A stretch of 64,000 bases of DNA. Origin: RUG563 sp045589355 (GTDB lineage Bacteria > Bacillota > Clostridia > Christensenellales > Aristaeellaceae). The notes under the pieces were generated by a model, which had not been told where the DNA came from, searched no databases, and saw only the letters and a program-made list of their open reading frames with translations. The stretch covers positions 62,001-126,000 of the forward strand of contig JAZNOW010000069.1 in the NCBI GenBank assembly GCA_045589355.1, read 5' to 3'. Positions 8,757 through 15,391 of this stretch are shown here, one piece after another. Both the position numbers and the translations under genes were made by a program. Position 1 is the first letter of the stretch; every line of letters starts with the position of its first letter.

Positions 8757-9168
8757 GGGAAACCGTGGTGTTTCACCCCACAAGGGGCATTGCCCCTTGA
8801 CCCTTTCTCCGGAAATTGCAATTCATATCAAACAAATAGTTTCCCGGTGCAACAAAAGCGCCGCACAGAAATCCCTTCGCATAGGAAGATTGTATTTTTG
8901 CGAGTCGGCTGCGGCACTGCCGCCCACGGGCTGGGCGGTGGAACAACGCCTGCCGGATGCTGTGCATCCGGGGAAAACAATAGGAAAAGACCGGCAGGAA
9001 AGTACACTTTCCTCCGGCTTTTTCTTTGTTTTCATTGCGCCCGTGGGCTCTCTTTCCGCTTCCCCAAGCAACATGCGAAAAACTGAACGTGAATGAAGTC
9101 TTCTGTATCGCAAAAAGGGTGCAGGGCCGATGGCCCTGCCGCGGGGGTGAGGGGGCCGCGCAGGCCCC
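8757..9168 (+). repeat. Structured dispersed element, copy 1 (cloverleaf core with flanking hairpins)
   Basis: This gene-free stretch holds the first of three related elements. The left end has hairpins at 8757-8780 (imperfect) and 8782-8798 (AAGGGGC/GCCCCTT). The core at 8922-9048 folds as a cloverleaf. The right end has GCAGGGCC/GGCCCTGC at 9121-9139 and GGGGCC/GGCCCC at 9152-9168. Between core and right end a loosely conserved string (GCGAAAAA, then TCGC, then GGGTGCAGGG) is shared with the other two copies. I see no coding potential, so it is either a miniature mobile element or a structured RNA gene. Confidence 0.75.
8922..9048 (+). ncRNA. Cloverleaf core of element copy 1
   Basis: The closing stem is GCCCACGGGC (8922-8931) with GCCCGTGGGC (9039-9048). 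Arm 1 is the weakest here (GGCG/CGCC, 8934-8950). Arm 2 is CCGGATGC/GCATCCGG (8953-8971). Arm 3 pairs GAAAAC (8973-8978) with GTTTTC (9028-9033), then CCGG with CCGG, then AGGAAAG (8996-9002) with CTTTCCT (9007-9013). The pairing is visible directly in the DNA. Whether it is transcribed is unknown. Confidence 0.6.
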
Positions 9169-9190
9169 TGGAAACCTTCCTGCATACAGC

Positions 9191-9215
9191 AAAAAGGGAG
9201 GGGCAATCCCCTCCC
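9191..9215 (-). terminator. Intrinsic terminator of the glycoside-hydrolase-like gene
   Basis: On the minus strand GGGAGGGG, a four-base loop and CCCCTCCC are followed by TTTTT, about 70 bases after the stop codon. Confidence 0.7.
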
Positions 9216-9242
9216 TGCAATATCAAAAACACGATCAATTCT

Positions 9243-9277
9243 GAATTCTCAATTTTTAATTCTCAATTCCCAATTCC
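9243..9277. repeat. Short AT-rich tandem repeat of AATTCTCAATT type
   Basis: Three imperfect copies of an 11-12 base unit (GAATTCTCAATT, TAATTCTCAATT, CCCAATTCC) lie between the terminator and the end of the minus-strand gene. No function is evident. Confidence 0.5.
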
Positions 9278-9284
9278 GCATTCA

Positions 9285-10691
9285 TCAGCCCACCGTACCG
9301 GGCACTTCGTAGCGGATGCGCATCTGGGGCGCTTCCTCCAGCACGGCGCGGTAGTTTTCCGTCCAGTCGGCGCTGCCGTCGTCCACGTTCACGCCATCGG
9401 CAGGCGGTGCAAAAATCTTCATGGTCATTTTGCAGGGGCCGGAGAGCGGCTTGTCAAAGAAAGCGCTCATCATATCGATGGTTTTGGTGCCGGGAGCCTT
9501 GTAGAACCAGCGGCCGTTCAGCTCCACCATGAGGCCGATCTTCTGTTCCACGGTCATCTCGCAGAATTCCGGATTGCCTTCAAAATCAATTTCCATAGCC
9601 AGGCCGTCTGCATCCTCGCTGCCGCCCCAGCGAAGCTGAGCCGGGAAAGCAGCTTCTTCCCCTTCGGTCATTTCCGGCATGAACCAGGCGTCGTTGAGCA
9701 CCTTGTCCCGGTATTCTGCCAGCATGGGCTGCTCAATACCCACGCCCTTGTTGTTGGGGTCTTCAATTTCCAGGCCCAGGCGACCCCGGTCGCGGAACTG
9801 ATAGAGGCTGATGGCCTTGAACCAATCCACCTTGTTATCCCGCCAATAATGGGCAAAACGCACAATTGATTCGCCCTGCATGCGGGGGCCGGTCACGTCG
9901 CCGTCGGTGTTGAATTCGGCAGTGATCATGGGCTTGCTCACCCCGGCCAGCTCGGTAGCCCGCTTGTGGGTGCGCACAAACTGTTCCACCATCATGGAAA
10001 CGCTGTCCGCCTTATAGCGGCCGCCGCCCACTTCGGCAATATCATAGGGCCAGCCGTAGTGCAGCGCCAGGTAGCCGTCGCAGCTCCACAGGTCGGAAGC
10101 GGCATAGCAATCCTTGAAGGCGTCTTCCTTTTCCACATGGCCGTCGGGCATACCCCAGCCGCCGCAGAAAATAACGCCGATCTGGGGCGCCACTTCCTTG
10201 ATGATGTTGGCGAAACGGACAAAGAACGCGCCCACTTCGGGATAGGTATAACGCTTGTTGTGCTGGAACCAGGTGCCGCAGCATTCATGATTGATGCGGA
10301 TCATCATCCGGCCAAAGGGCTTGAGCTGCAGGGCAATTTCCTTCAGTTCTTCATCGGTGCAGCCGCAATCCAGGGTCAAGGTCAGCAGCACTTCCTGGCC
10401 ATGGCGGCGGATATCCTTCATCTGTTCGAAGGGCTGGCTGTTCTGACCATAGGGGAAATAATCGTCATAAGGATAATCCCACTGGAAGGAAACTTTTTTA
10501 TCTTTCCACGCTTCGGAAATGCGGGCAGGCCATTCGGCATCGTGGGGATAATAGGTGTACATAATGTTCACGGCGCGGTGGGGCCGGCCCATTTTGTGCA
10601 GGATGTAATCCTGATTGACGTATTCGGCGCGTTCGCTGCCGTCGCCCAGGTCCAGCGCGCAATGGGCAGGGCCCATGTGAAGCTTTTTCAT
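9285..10691 (-). CDS. Probable TIM-barrel glycoside hydrolase, resembling GH26/clan GH-A
   Basis: This 468-residue protein has no signal peptide. Residues 125-142 contain MIRINHECCGTWF, which resembles the acid/base motif RxxHExxGxWF of beta-mannanase family GH26, with E136 as candidate acid/base. MITAEFN near residue 257 offers E259 as candidate nucleophile. In between lie barrel-like strands such as IGVIFCGGWG and LALHYGW. The last 120 residues look like a beta-sandwich (WFYKAPGTKTIDMM and following). A cytoplasmic glycosidase is the best reading, but family and substrate are inferred from motifs only. The ATG at 10691 has AAAGGAG upstream. It follows ackA on the same strand but is separated by a terminator, so it is probably a separate unit. 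Confidence 0.6.
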   Translation of the reverse strand: MKKLHMGPAHCALDLGDGSERAEYVNQDYILHKMGRPHRAVNIMYTYYPHDAEWPARISEAWKDKKVSFQWDYPYDDYFPYGQNSQPFEQMKDIRRHGQEVLLTLTLDCGCTDEELKEIALQLKPFGRMMIRINHECCGTWFQHNKRYTYPEVGAFFVRFANIIKEVAPQIGVIFCGGWGMPDGHVEKEDAFKDCYAASDLWSCDGYLALHYGWPYDIAEVGGGRYKADSVSMMVEQFVRTHKRATELAGVSKPMITAEFNTDGDVTGPRMQGESIVRFAHYWRDNKVDWFKAISLYQFRDRGRLGLEIEDPNNKGVGIEQPMLAEYRDKVLNDAWFMPEMTEGEEAAFPAQLRWGGSEDADGLAMEIDFEGNPEFCEMTVEQKIGLMVELNGRWFYKAPGTKTIDMMSAFFDKPLSGPCKMTMKIFAPPADGVNVDDGSADWTENYRAVLEEAPQMRIRYEVPGTVG

Positions 10692-10766
10692 GGCACATTA
10701 CTCCTTTAATTTCATGCATTGATGTTATTTTATCATATATGCCTATCTTTTACCATACCCGCCACG

Positions 10767-10806
10767 AAAAAAAGCGCCCGTTTTCCCCGGAAAACAGACG
10801 CTTTTT
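10767..10806 (-). terminator. Intrinsic terminator after ackA
   Basis: On the minus strand AAGCGTCTGTTTTC pairs with GAAAACGGGCGCTT and is followed by a T run, right after the ackA stop. The A-rich other side may let it act in both directions. Confidence 0.8.
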
Positions 10807-10818
10807 GATTGTGCAGAA

Positions 10819-12033
10819 TTACTTGCTCACCAGTTCCAGGGTATCCCGGGCGATGGCGATTTCTTCGTTGGTGGGGATGACGCAGATGAGCACCTTGCTG
10901 TCATCGGCGGAGATAACGGCTTCATGCACATTGGGCCAGGCCAGGGCAGCGTTCTTTTCCTTGTCCAGCTTGGCGCCCATGTATTCGAAACCGGCCATGA
11001 TGTCTTCACGCAGGCCATAGTTGTTTTCGCCAATGCCGGCGGTGAACACGATCACGTCCACACCGTTCATGGCAGCAGCGTAGGAGCCGATGTACTTGCG
11101 GATGCCGTAAACCAGCATATCCCGGGCCAGCTGAGCGCGGGGATGGCCCTCCTTGGCGGCGTTATCCACGTCGCGCATGTCGTTGGAGATGCCGCTGATG
11201 CCAAGCAAGCCGCTCTTTTTGTTACACAGGTTCAGCATTTCGCCAACGGAAAGCTTTTCCTTGTCGCACACAAATTCCACCACGGCGGGGTCCAGGTTAC
11301 CGGAGCGGGTGCCCATCAGCACGCCTTCCAGGGGGGTGAGACCCATGGAGGTATCCACGCACTTGCCATATTCCACAGCGGCCAGAGAAGAGCCGTTGCC
11401 CAGATGCGCAGTGATGATGCGGAGTTCTTCCGGCTTCTTGCCCAGGAATTCCGCAGTGCGCTTGGAAACGAAGCGGTGAGAAGTGCCATGGAAGCCGTAG
11501 CGGCGCACATGGTGCTTTTCATAGATTTCATAGGGCAGGCCATACATGTAAGCCTTGGGGGGCATGGTCTGGTGGAAAGCGGTGTCGAACACGGCCACCA
11601 TGGGAGTGGTGGGCATAACTTCCTGGCAGGCCTTGATACCCATCAGGTTGGCGGGATTGTGCAAGGGGCCCAGGGGGATGTTTTCTTCGATGGCCGCGAT
11701 CACTTCGTCATTGATGATCATGGATTCGGAGAACTTGCTGCCGCCGTGGAGCACGCGATGGCCCACCGCGCTGATTTCGTCCATGGATTTCACGGCGCCC
11801 TTTTCCGGATCAGTCAGCGCAGCCAGCATCATTTTGCAGCCCTGCACATGGTCCACAATCTTATCATCGGCCCAGTCCACGATCTTTTCGCCGTTCACTT
11901 TGCATTCGTGATGGCCGTTTTCCGCCATACCGATGCGTTCCACCAGGCCCTTGGCCAGGGTCTGTTCATTGTCCATATCGATCAGCTGATACTTCAGCGA
12001 AGAGGAACCTGCGTTTACGATCAAAACTTTCAT
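10819..12033 (-). CDS. ackA: Acetate kinase
   Basis: Acetate kinase makes ATP and acetate from acetyl phosphate in fermentation, or runs in reverse to activate acetate. The 404-residue protein has the ASKHA-fold motifs: NAGSSSLKYQL at the N-terminus, FDTAFHQTMP near residue 175, AHLGNGSS near 210, GTRSGNLDP near 280 and FTAGIGENN near 325. The start at 12033 is the ATG before KVLIVNAGSS; a longer frame upstream lacks family similarity. AGAAGGG lies just upstream. No phosphotransacetylase gene is adjacent, so the acetyl phosphate source must be elsewhere. A strong promoter precedes it. Confidence 0.97.
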   Translation of the reverse strand: MKVLIVNAGSSSLKYQLIDMDNEQTLAKGLVERIGMAENGHHECKVNGEKIVDWADDKIVDHVQGCKMMLAALTDPEKGAVKSMDEISAVGHRVLHGGSKFSESMIINDEVIAAIEENIPLGPLHNPANLMGIKACQEVMPTTPMVAVFDTAFHQTMPPKAYMYGLPYEIYEKHHVRRYGFHGTSHRFVSKRTAEFLGKKPEELRIITAHLGNGSSLAAVEYGKCVDTSMGLTPLEGVLMGTRSGNLDPAVVEFVCDKEKLSVGEMLNLCNKKSGLLGISGISNDMRDVDNAAKEGHPRAQLARDMLVYGIRKYIGSYAAAMNGVDVIVFTAGIGENNYGLREDIMAGFEYMGAKLDKEKNAALAWPNVHEAVISADDSKVLICVIPTNEEIAIARDTLELVSK

Positions 12034-12081
12034 TGCAAAATACCCTTCTTCCGTTTTATTGTCATAAATTGACCATCTGTT

Positions 12082-12110
12082 ATTATACAGGATAGCCCTC
12101 CTTTTTTCAA
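12082..12110 (-). promoter_or_regulatory. Promoter of ackA
   Basis: TTGAAA (12105-12110) and TATAAT (12082-12087), read on the minus strand, are 17 bases apart. The -35 box overlaps the last bases of the upstream YlbJ-like gene. Confidence 0.75.
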
Positions 12111-12922
12111 CCGATATGAAGAATATTTTGCAGGAAAAAACACAAAACAAAGGAAATACCGCCATGCAGCAGCTGAATCATCGCAAGTGCGGCCCCCTTC
12201 AGGCCTGTTTCCTTCCAGTAGGCATAGTTTTGCATCAGGATGGAAAGCCCGCCAAAGGCGGTAAAAGCGCACACCCGGGGCAGCAGCCCATCGGGCCGAA
12301 GGTCGATCAGCTTTTTCACGCCCCCCGTCACTTCCAGCGTGCATTGCAGCATAATCTTTGCTTGCTCCGGAAGAAAGGGAAAGGCACAGGCGGCCATTTC
12401 TGCCGCCACAGCCCCCAGCATCAGCAGAAACGCCACCTGCAAAAGAGCTTTTACGCTTTGTTCCACGCACTGCATAAACCCAAGCGGCACGGATTCTTTT
12501 TGTTTTTTGCTTCCGGGAAAGCACATGGCCGTGAAAAATGCACCGGCCAGATGGCATGCATACACCAGCGCCGCCGCCTTTTTATCCCCCAGCCAACCGG
12601 CCATGGCGCCCAGGAAAAACATCGGGCTCATGATCCCGCAAAGGGCGGCATCGTGCATGGCGATTTGCCCCTTCTCCCCCGGTTTTGCCATCAGCTTTGC
12701 TCCGCCCGGCGACCCGCACAAAACCGATGCAGCAACCGCCATTCCCCTCCCCTTTGCACGGCTGCACAAATAGGAACATAAGGCCATCGCCGGCCCCAGC
12801 CCAGGCGCCACGCTGCCTGCCCACATGGCCAGCCCTTCCCTTGCGGCAGCTGCAGCCCTTTCCGGGAACACATACACCGCTCCCAGCAGTGCCCCGGCAC
12901 AAAAATACGGTAAAAATCCCAT
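12107..12922 (-). CDS. YlbJ-like integral membrane protein (sporulation type), short
   Basis: This 271-residue protein is almost entirely hydrophobic, with about seven predicted membrane segments. The stretch EVTGGVKKLIDLRPDG followed by FTAFGGLSILMQNYAYW matches the C-terminal half of nucleoside-recognition (Gate) domain proteins such as YlbJ. YlbJ is normally about 400 residues and is needed in some sporulating Firmicutes, so this is a short relative. GGAAGGGGAG lies just upstream of the ATG at 12922. It is divergent from the sugar kinase gene. Assignment to the Gate-domain group is fairly safe, but the sporulation role is inferred. Confidence 0.7.
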   Translation of the reverse strand: MGFLPYFCAGALLGAVYVFPERAAAAAREGLAMWAGSVAPGLGPAMALCSYLCSRAKGRGMAVAASVLCGSPGGAKLMAKPGEKGQIAMHDAALCGIMSPMFFLGAMAGWLGDKKAAALVYACHLAGAFFTAMCFPGSKKQKESVPLGFMQCVEQSVKALLQVAFLLMLGAVAAEMAACAFPFLPEQAKIMLQCTLEVTGGVKKLIDLRPDGLLPRVCAFTAFGGLSILMQNYAYWKETGLKGAALAMIQLLHGGISFVLCFFLQNILHIG

Positions 12923-13085
12923 GGTCCACTCCCCTTCCTTTCATCATATAAAAACAAGAGAAAAATATGCACATTTCCGGCATCCCGGCAGGAAAAAGGA
13001 GAAGGGCGGCGTAATGAAAAAATATGTGTGTGTGCGTTCTTTTCACAAAGGATGCATAATTGATAAAAACAGGAGTGTATGCAAA

Positions 13086-14108
13086 ATGAAAGCGGTATGT
13101 TTTGGTGAAATCATGCTCCGTCTCAGCCCCGAGGGCTATCTGCGTTTCCCCCAGGCCAACAAGTTCGAAGCCACCTACGGCGGCGGTGAAGCCAACGTGG
13201 CCGTGTCCCTTGCCAACTACGGCAACGATGCCGCTTATGTAACGGCCGTTCCTGCCCACGAAATCGGCCAGAACGCCGTGAACGCCCTGCGTCAGTACGG
13301 CGTGGACGTTTCCAAGATCCTCCGTCAGGGCCCCCGTCTTGGCATCTACTACTGCGAAAAGGGCGCTTCCCAGCGCGGCAGCAAAGTGGTGTACGACCGT
13401 GCCGGTTCCTCCGTGGCCCTTTCCAAGCGGGAAGACTACGACTGGGAAAAGATCCTGGACGGCGCTACCTGGTTCCACTTCACCGGCATCACCCCCGCTC
13501 TGGGCGGCGAGCTGCCTGAAATCTGCCTGGACGCGCTGAAGGTGTGTAAGGCGAAGGGCATCACCGTTTCCTGCGACCTCAACTACCGCGGCAAGCTGTG
13601 GACCCGCGAAATGGCCGGCAAGGTGATGGGCGAGTTGATGCCCTACGTCAACGTCTGCATCGCCAACGAAGAAGACGCCAAGGACGTGTTCGGCATCGAA
13701 GCCAAGGATACCGATATCAACTCCGGCAAGCTGGATAAGGAAGGCTACGTTTCCGTGGCTCAGCAGCTGAAGGAACGCTTCGGCTTCGACTATGTGGCCA
13801 TCACCCTGCGCGGTTCCATCTCCGCTTCCGACAACAACTGGAGCGGCATGCTCTACGACGGCGAAAAAGCCTACTTCGCCAAGAATTACCTCATCCACAT
13901 CGTGGACCGTGTGGGCGGCGGCGACAGCTTTGGCGGCGGCCTCATCCATGCCATGAACAAGTGGCCCGGCGACTGCCAGCAGGCCATCGAATTCGCCGTG
14001 GCAGCCTCCTGCCTGAAGCAGACCATCGAAGCCGACTTCAACCTCTGCTCCGAAAAGGAAGTGCTCACCCTGGCCGGCGGCAATGCTTCCGGACGCGTAC
14101 AGCGGTGA
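13086..14108 (+). CDS. kdgK: PfkB-family sugar kinase, probable 2-keto-3-deoxygluconate kinase
   Basis: The 340-residue protein has the ribokinase/PfkB fold: N-terminal KAVCFGEIMLRLSPEG, the substrate-site glycines TYGGGEANVA, and the ATP/anion-hole signature DRVGGGDSFGGG with the catalytic Asp near residue 280. The opening and length match KDG kinases, which phosphorylate 2-keto-3-deoxygluconate from uronic acid breakdown. A fructokinase remains possible. No aldolase gene is adjacent. The ATG at 13086 is preceded by AGGAG at 13070-13074. A longer in-frame start at 13014 would add 24 residues unlike the family and is not favoured. Confidence 0.85.
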   Translation: MKAVCFGEIMLRLSPEGYLRFPQANKFEATYGGGEANVAVSLANYGNDAAYVTAVPAHEIGQNAVNALRQYGVDVSKILRQGPRLGIYYCEKGASQRGSKVVYDRAGSSVALSKREDYDWEKILDGATWFHFTGITPALGGELPEICLDALKVCKAKGITVSCDLNYRGKLWTREMAGKVMGELMPYVNVCIANEEDAKDVFGIEAKDTDINSGKLDKEGYVSVAQQLKERFGFDYVAITLRGSISASDNNWSGMLYDGEKAYFAKNYLIHIVDRVGGGDSFGGGLIHAMNKWPGDCQQAIEFAVAASCLKQTIEADFNLCSEKEVLTLAGGNASGRVQR

Positions 14109-14125
14109 TCATTGCGCAAATCAAA

Positions 14126-14488
14126 TGAAGGGCTTTGCCCCTTCACCCCACCAGGGACCTTGCCCCTGGACCCGGTAGCGGATACTACTTGTTTTCTCTG
14201 ACAAACAATTTTCCGCTGATACTTTCGCATACAAAAACCCGTGAGAATTGGTTGCCTCATCGCCACACCACGGGCCCGGCGGCACTCTGCCGCCAACCGG
14301 ATGCTTTGCATCCGGAGAAAACGAATAGACGCCGGAGGAGAAAGCTTGCTTTTCCCTCCGGCGTTTCTCGTTTTCATTGTGCCCGTGGCCATGTTTCTTT
14401 TCGTTCTTACAACAGACAGGCGGAAAAAAGAATGACTGATAAGATTTGTTTGTCGCCCTTCGGGTGCAGGGGCTGCGCAGGCCCCTGC
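14126..14488 (+). repeat. Structured dispersed element, copy 2
   Basis: The left end has hairpins TGAAGGG/CCCTTCA (14126-14145) and CCAGGG/CCCTGG (14151-14169). The cloverleaf core is at 14268-14388. The right end is GCAGGGGC/GCCCCTGC (14466-14488), preceded by CGGGT. The string CGGATACT after the left hairpins is shared with copy 3, and GGCGGAAAAAAGAATGA before the right hairpin resembles both other copies. It lies between the sugar kinase and the XRE regulator genes. No open reading frame of note is inside. Confidence 0.75.
14268..14388 (+). ncRNA. Cloverleaf core of element copy 2 (cleanest copy)
   Basis: The closing stem is CCACGGGC (14268-14275) with GCCCGTGG (14381-14388). Arm 1 is GGCGGC/GCCGCC (14278-14294). 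Arm 2 is CCGGATGC/GCATCCGG (14297-14315). Arm 3 pairs GAAAACGA (14317-14324) with TCGTTTTC (14368-14375) and GCCGGAGG (14331-14338) with CCTCCGGC (14355-14362), with AAAG/CTTT at the tip. All stems are perfect. Confidence 0.65.
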
Positions 14489-14544
14489 ATCTACTGTTAC
14501 TGCTTGCAAATTCACGGTAAACATGCGATAATCATTCAGAAAAT

Positions 14545-14609
14545 AACAGGACACGCCCTGTCCCATCCTGAAAAACAGGGCATTTGCTCGCTTTGTGTCC
14601 TGTTTTTCA
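14545..14609 (+). terminator. Two-part hairpin with T run before the XRE gene
   Basis: AACAGGACAC (14545-14554) pairs with GTGTCCTGTT (14595-14604), and inside it GCCCTGT pairs with ACAGGGC (14555-14581). TTTTC follows. It lies about 45 bases before the XRE start, so it could end upstream transcripts or attenuate the regulator gene. Confidence 0.55.
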
Positions 14610-14652
14610 TAGCAATTCGGCGGTATGATGACTGCCGAAAGGAGGAACAAAC

Positions 14653-15162
14653 ATGGATCAGCAAAAAATCGGCAGCTTTCTGAAGGAACTGAGAAAAGAA
14701 AAAGATATCACTCAGGAGCAGCTGGCCGAAAAGCTGAACGTGTCCCGGCGTACGGTATCCCGCTGGGAAACGGGCAGCAATCTGCCTGATCTGGATCTGC
14801 TGATTGAACTGGCCGATTTTTATCAGGTGGATGTAAGAGAACTACTCAACGGAGAAAGGAAAAGCGAGCAAATGAACCCTGAAATGAAAGAGACCCTTCT
14901 GCAGGCCGCAGAATATGCGAATGAAGACAAAAAGCACATCTCAAAGACAGTCCTCATTTATCTTTCCCTGGGCATCCTTGCCCTGATCATCCTCACGGTG
15001 CTGGATTTTCTGTCCCTTGAAGGCACCTTCTGGCTTGGCTTCGCAAAAGGCGGGTGCACAGGACTGATGTTCTGGGCACTGCTGATGGGCATCCTGCACA
15101 CCACCGGCAGCCTGACGAAAGTAAAGGCATTCAAAAAGCGGCTGGCAGGTGGCCGTTCATGA
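14653..15162 (+). CDS. XRE-family regulator with C-terminal membrane segments
   Basis: Residues 5-62 form a Cro/C1-type helix-turn-helix (LRKEKDITQEQLAEKLNVSR, then TVSRWETGSNLPDL), a DNA-binding repressor or activator fold. After a charged linker, residues 98-120 and 125-148 are hydrophobic and probably span the membrane. Membrane-anchored XRE regulators of about 170 residues are common in Firmicutes, but their signals are mostly unknown. CGAAAGGAGG stands before the ATG at 14653. The last four bases overlap the ATG of a tiny membrane protein, which suggests that the two work together. The target genes are unknown; self-regulation is likely from family habit. Confidence 0.88.
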   Translation: MDQQKIGSFLKELRKEKDITQEQLAEKLNVSRRTVSRWETGSNLPDLDLLIELADFYQVDVRELLNGERKSEQMNPEMKETLLQAAEYANEDKKHISKTVLIYLSLGILALIILTVLDFLSLEGTFWLGFAKGGCTGLMFWALLMGILHTTGSLTKVKAFKKRLAGGRS

Positions 15163-15335
15163 CGAAAAAACCGCATCCGCTCATCCCTGTCGGGCTTATC
15201 CTCAACACCTGTGTGCTTGTGTGCAACCGCTTCATCGTCCACCTGCCGGATGCTGTATGCATCCCTTTGCATCTTGCCGCAATCACCGCCCTCATCATCG
15301 GCGCATGGAAAAGCCGCTGCTGTACGAAAGGATAA
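15159..15335 (+). CDS. Small membrane protein coupled to the XRE regulator
   Basis: This 58-residue frame starts at the ATG that overlaps the regulator's stop codon (ATGA), so ribosomes can pass from one to the other. It contains two hydrophobic stretches (PVGLILNTCVLVCNRFIV and IPLHLAAITALIIGAW) and a basic, cysteine-containing tail. I cannot name a family. Small double-pass proteins next to membrane-linked XRE regulators are a recurrent arrangement. The overlap and the amphipathic composition support it as real, but no homology can be tested here. Confidence 0.6.
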   Translation: MTKKPHPLIPVGLILNTCVLVCNRFIVHLPDAVCIPLHLAAITALIIGAWKSRCCTKG

Positions 15336-15358
15336 CCCCCTACCCTTCGAAAAGAAAA

Positions 15359-15391
15359 CGCAGGAGCACGTTTGCTCCTGCGCTTTTTTAT
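15359..15391. terminator. Bidirectional terminator between the small membrane gene and clpB
   Basis: CGCAGGAGC (15359-15367) pairs with GCTCCTGCG (15374-15382). T runs lie on both sides (TTTTTT on +, TTTTCTTTTC on the minus strand), so it can serve both converging units. Confidence 0.85.

Noticed and set aside
6179..8821. Minus-strand open frame of 880 codons opposite deoB and punA
   Set aside because: It is codon-aligned with the two real genes and open only because TTA, CTA and TCA are rare.
9243..9277. AATTCTCAATT tandem units considered as a CRISPR or iteron array
   Set aside because: There are only three imperfect units, with no spacers and no replication or cas gene nearby.
13014..13085. 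Upstream in-frame ATG that would extend the sugar kinase by 24 residues
   Set aside because: The extension is unlike the family, and a good ribosome site stands before the ATG at 13086.
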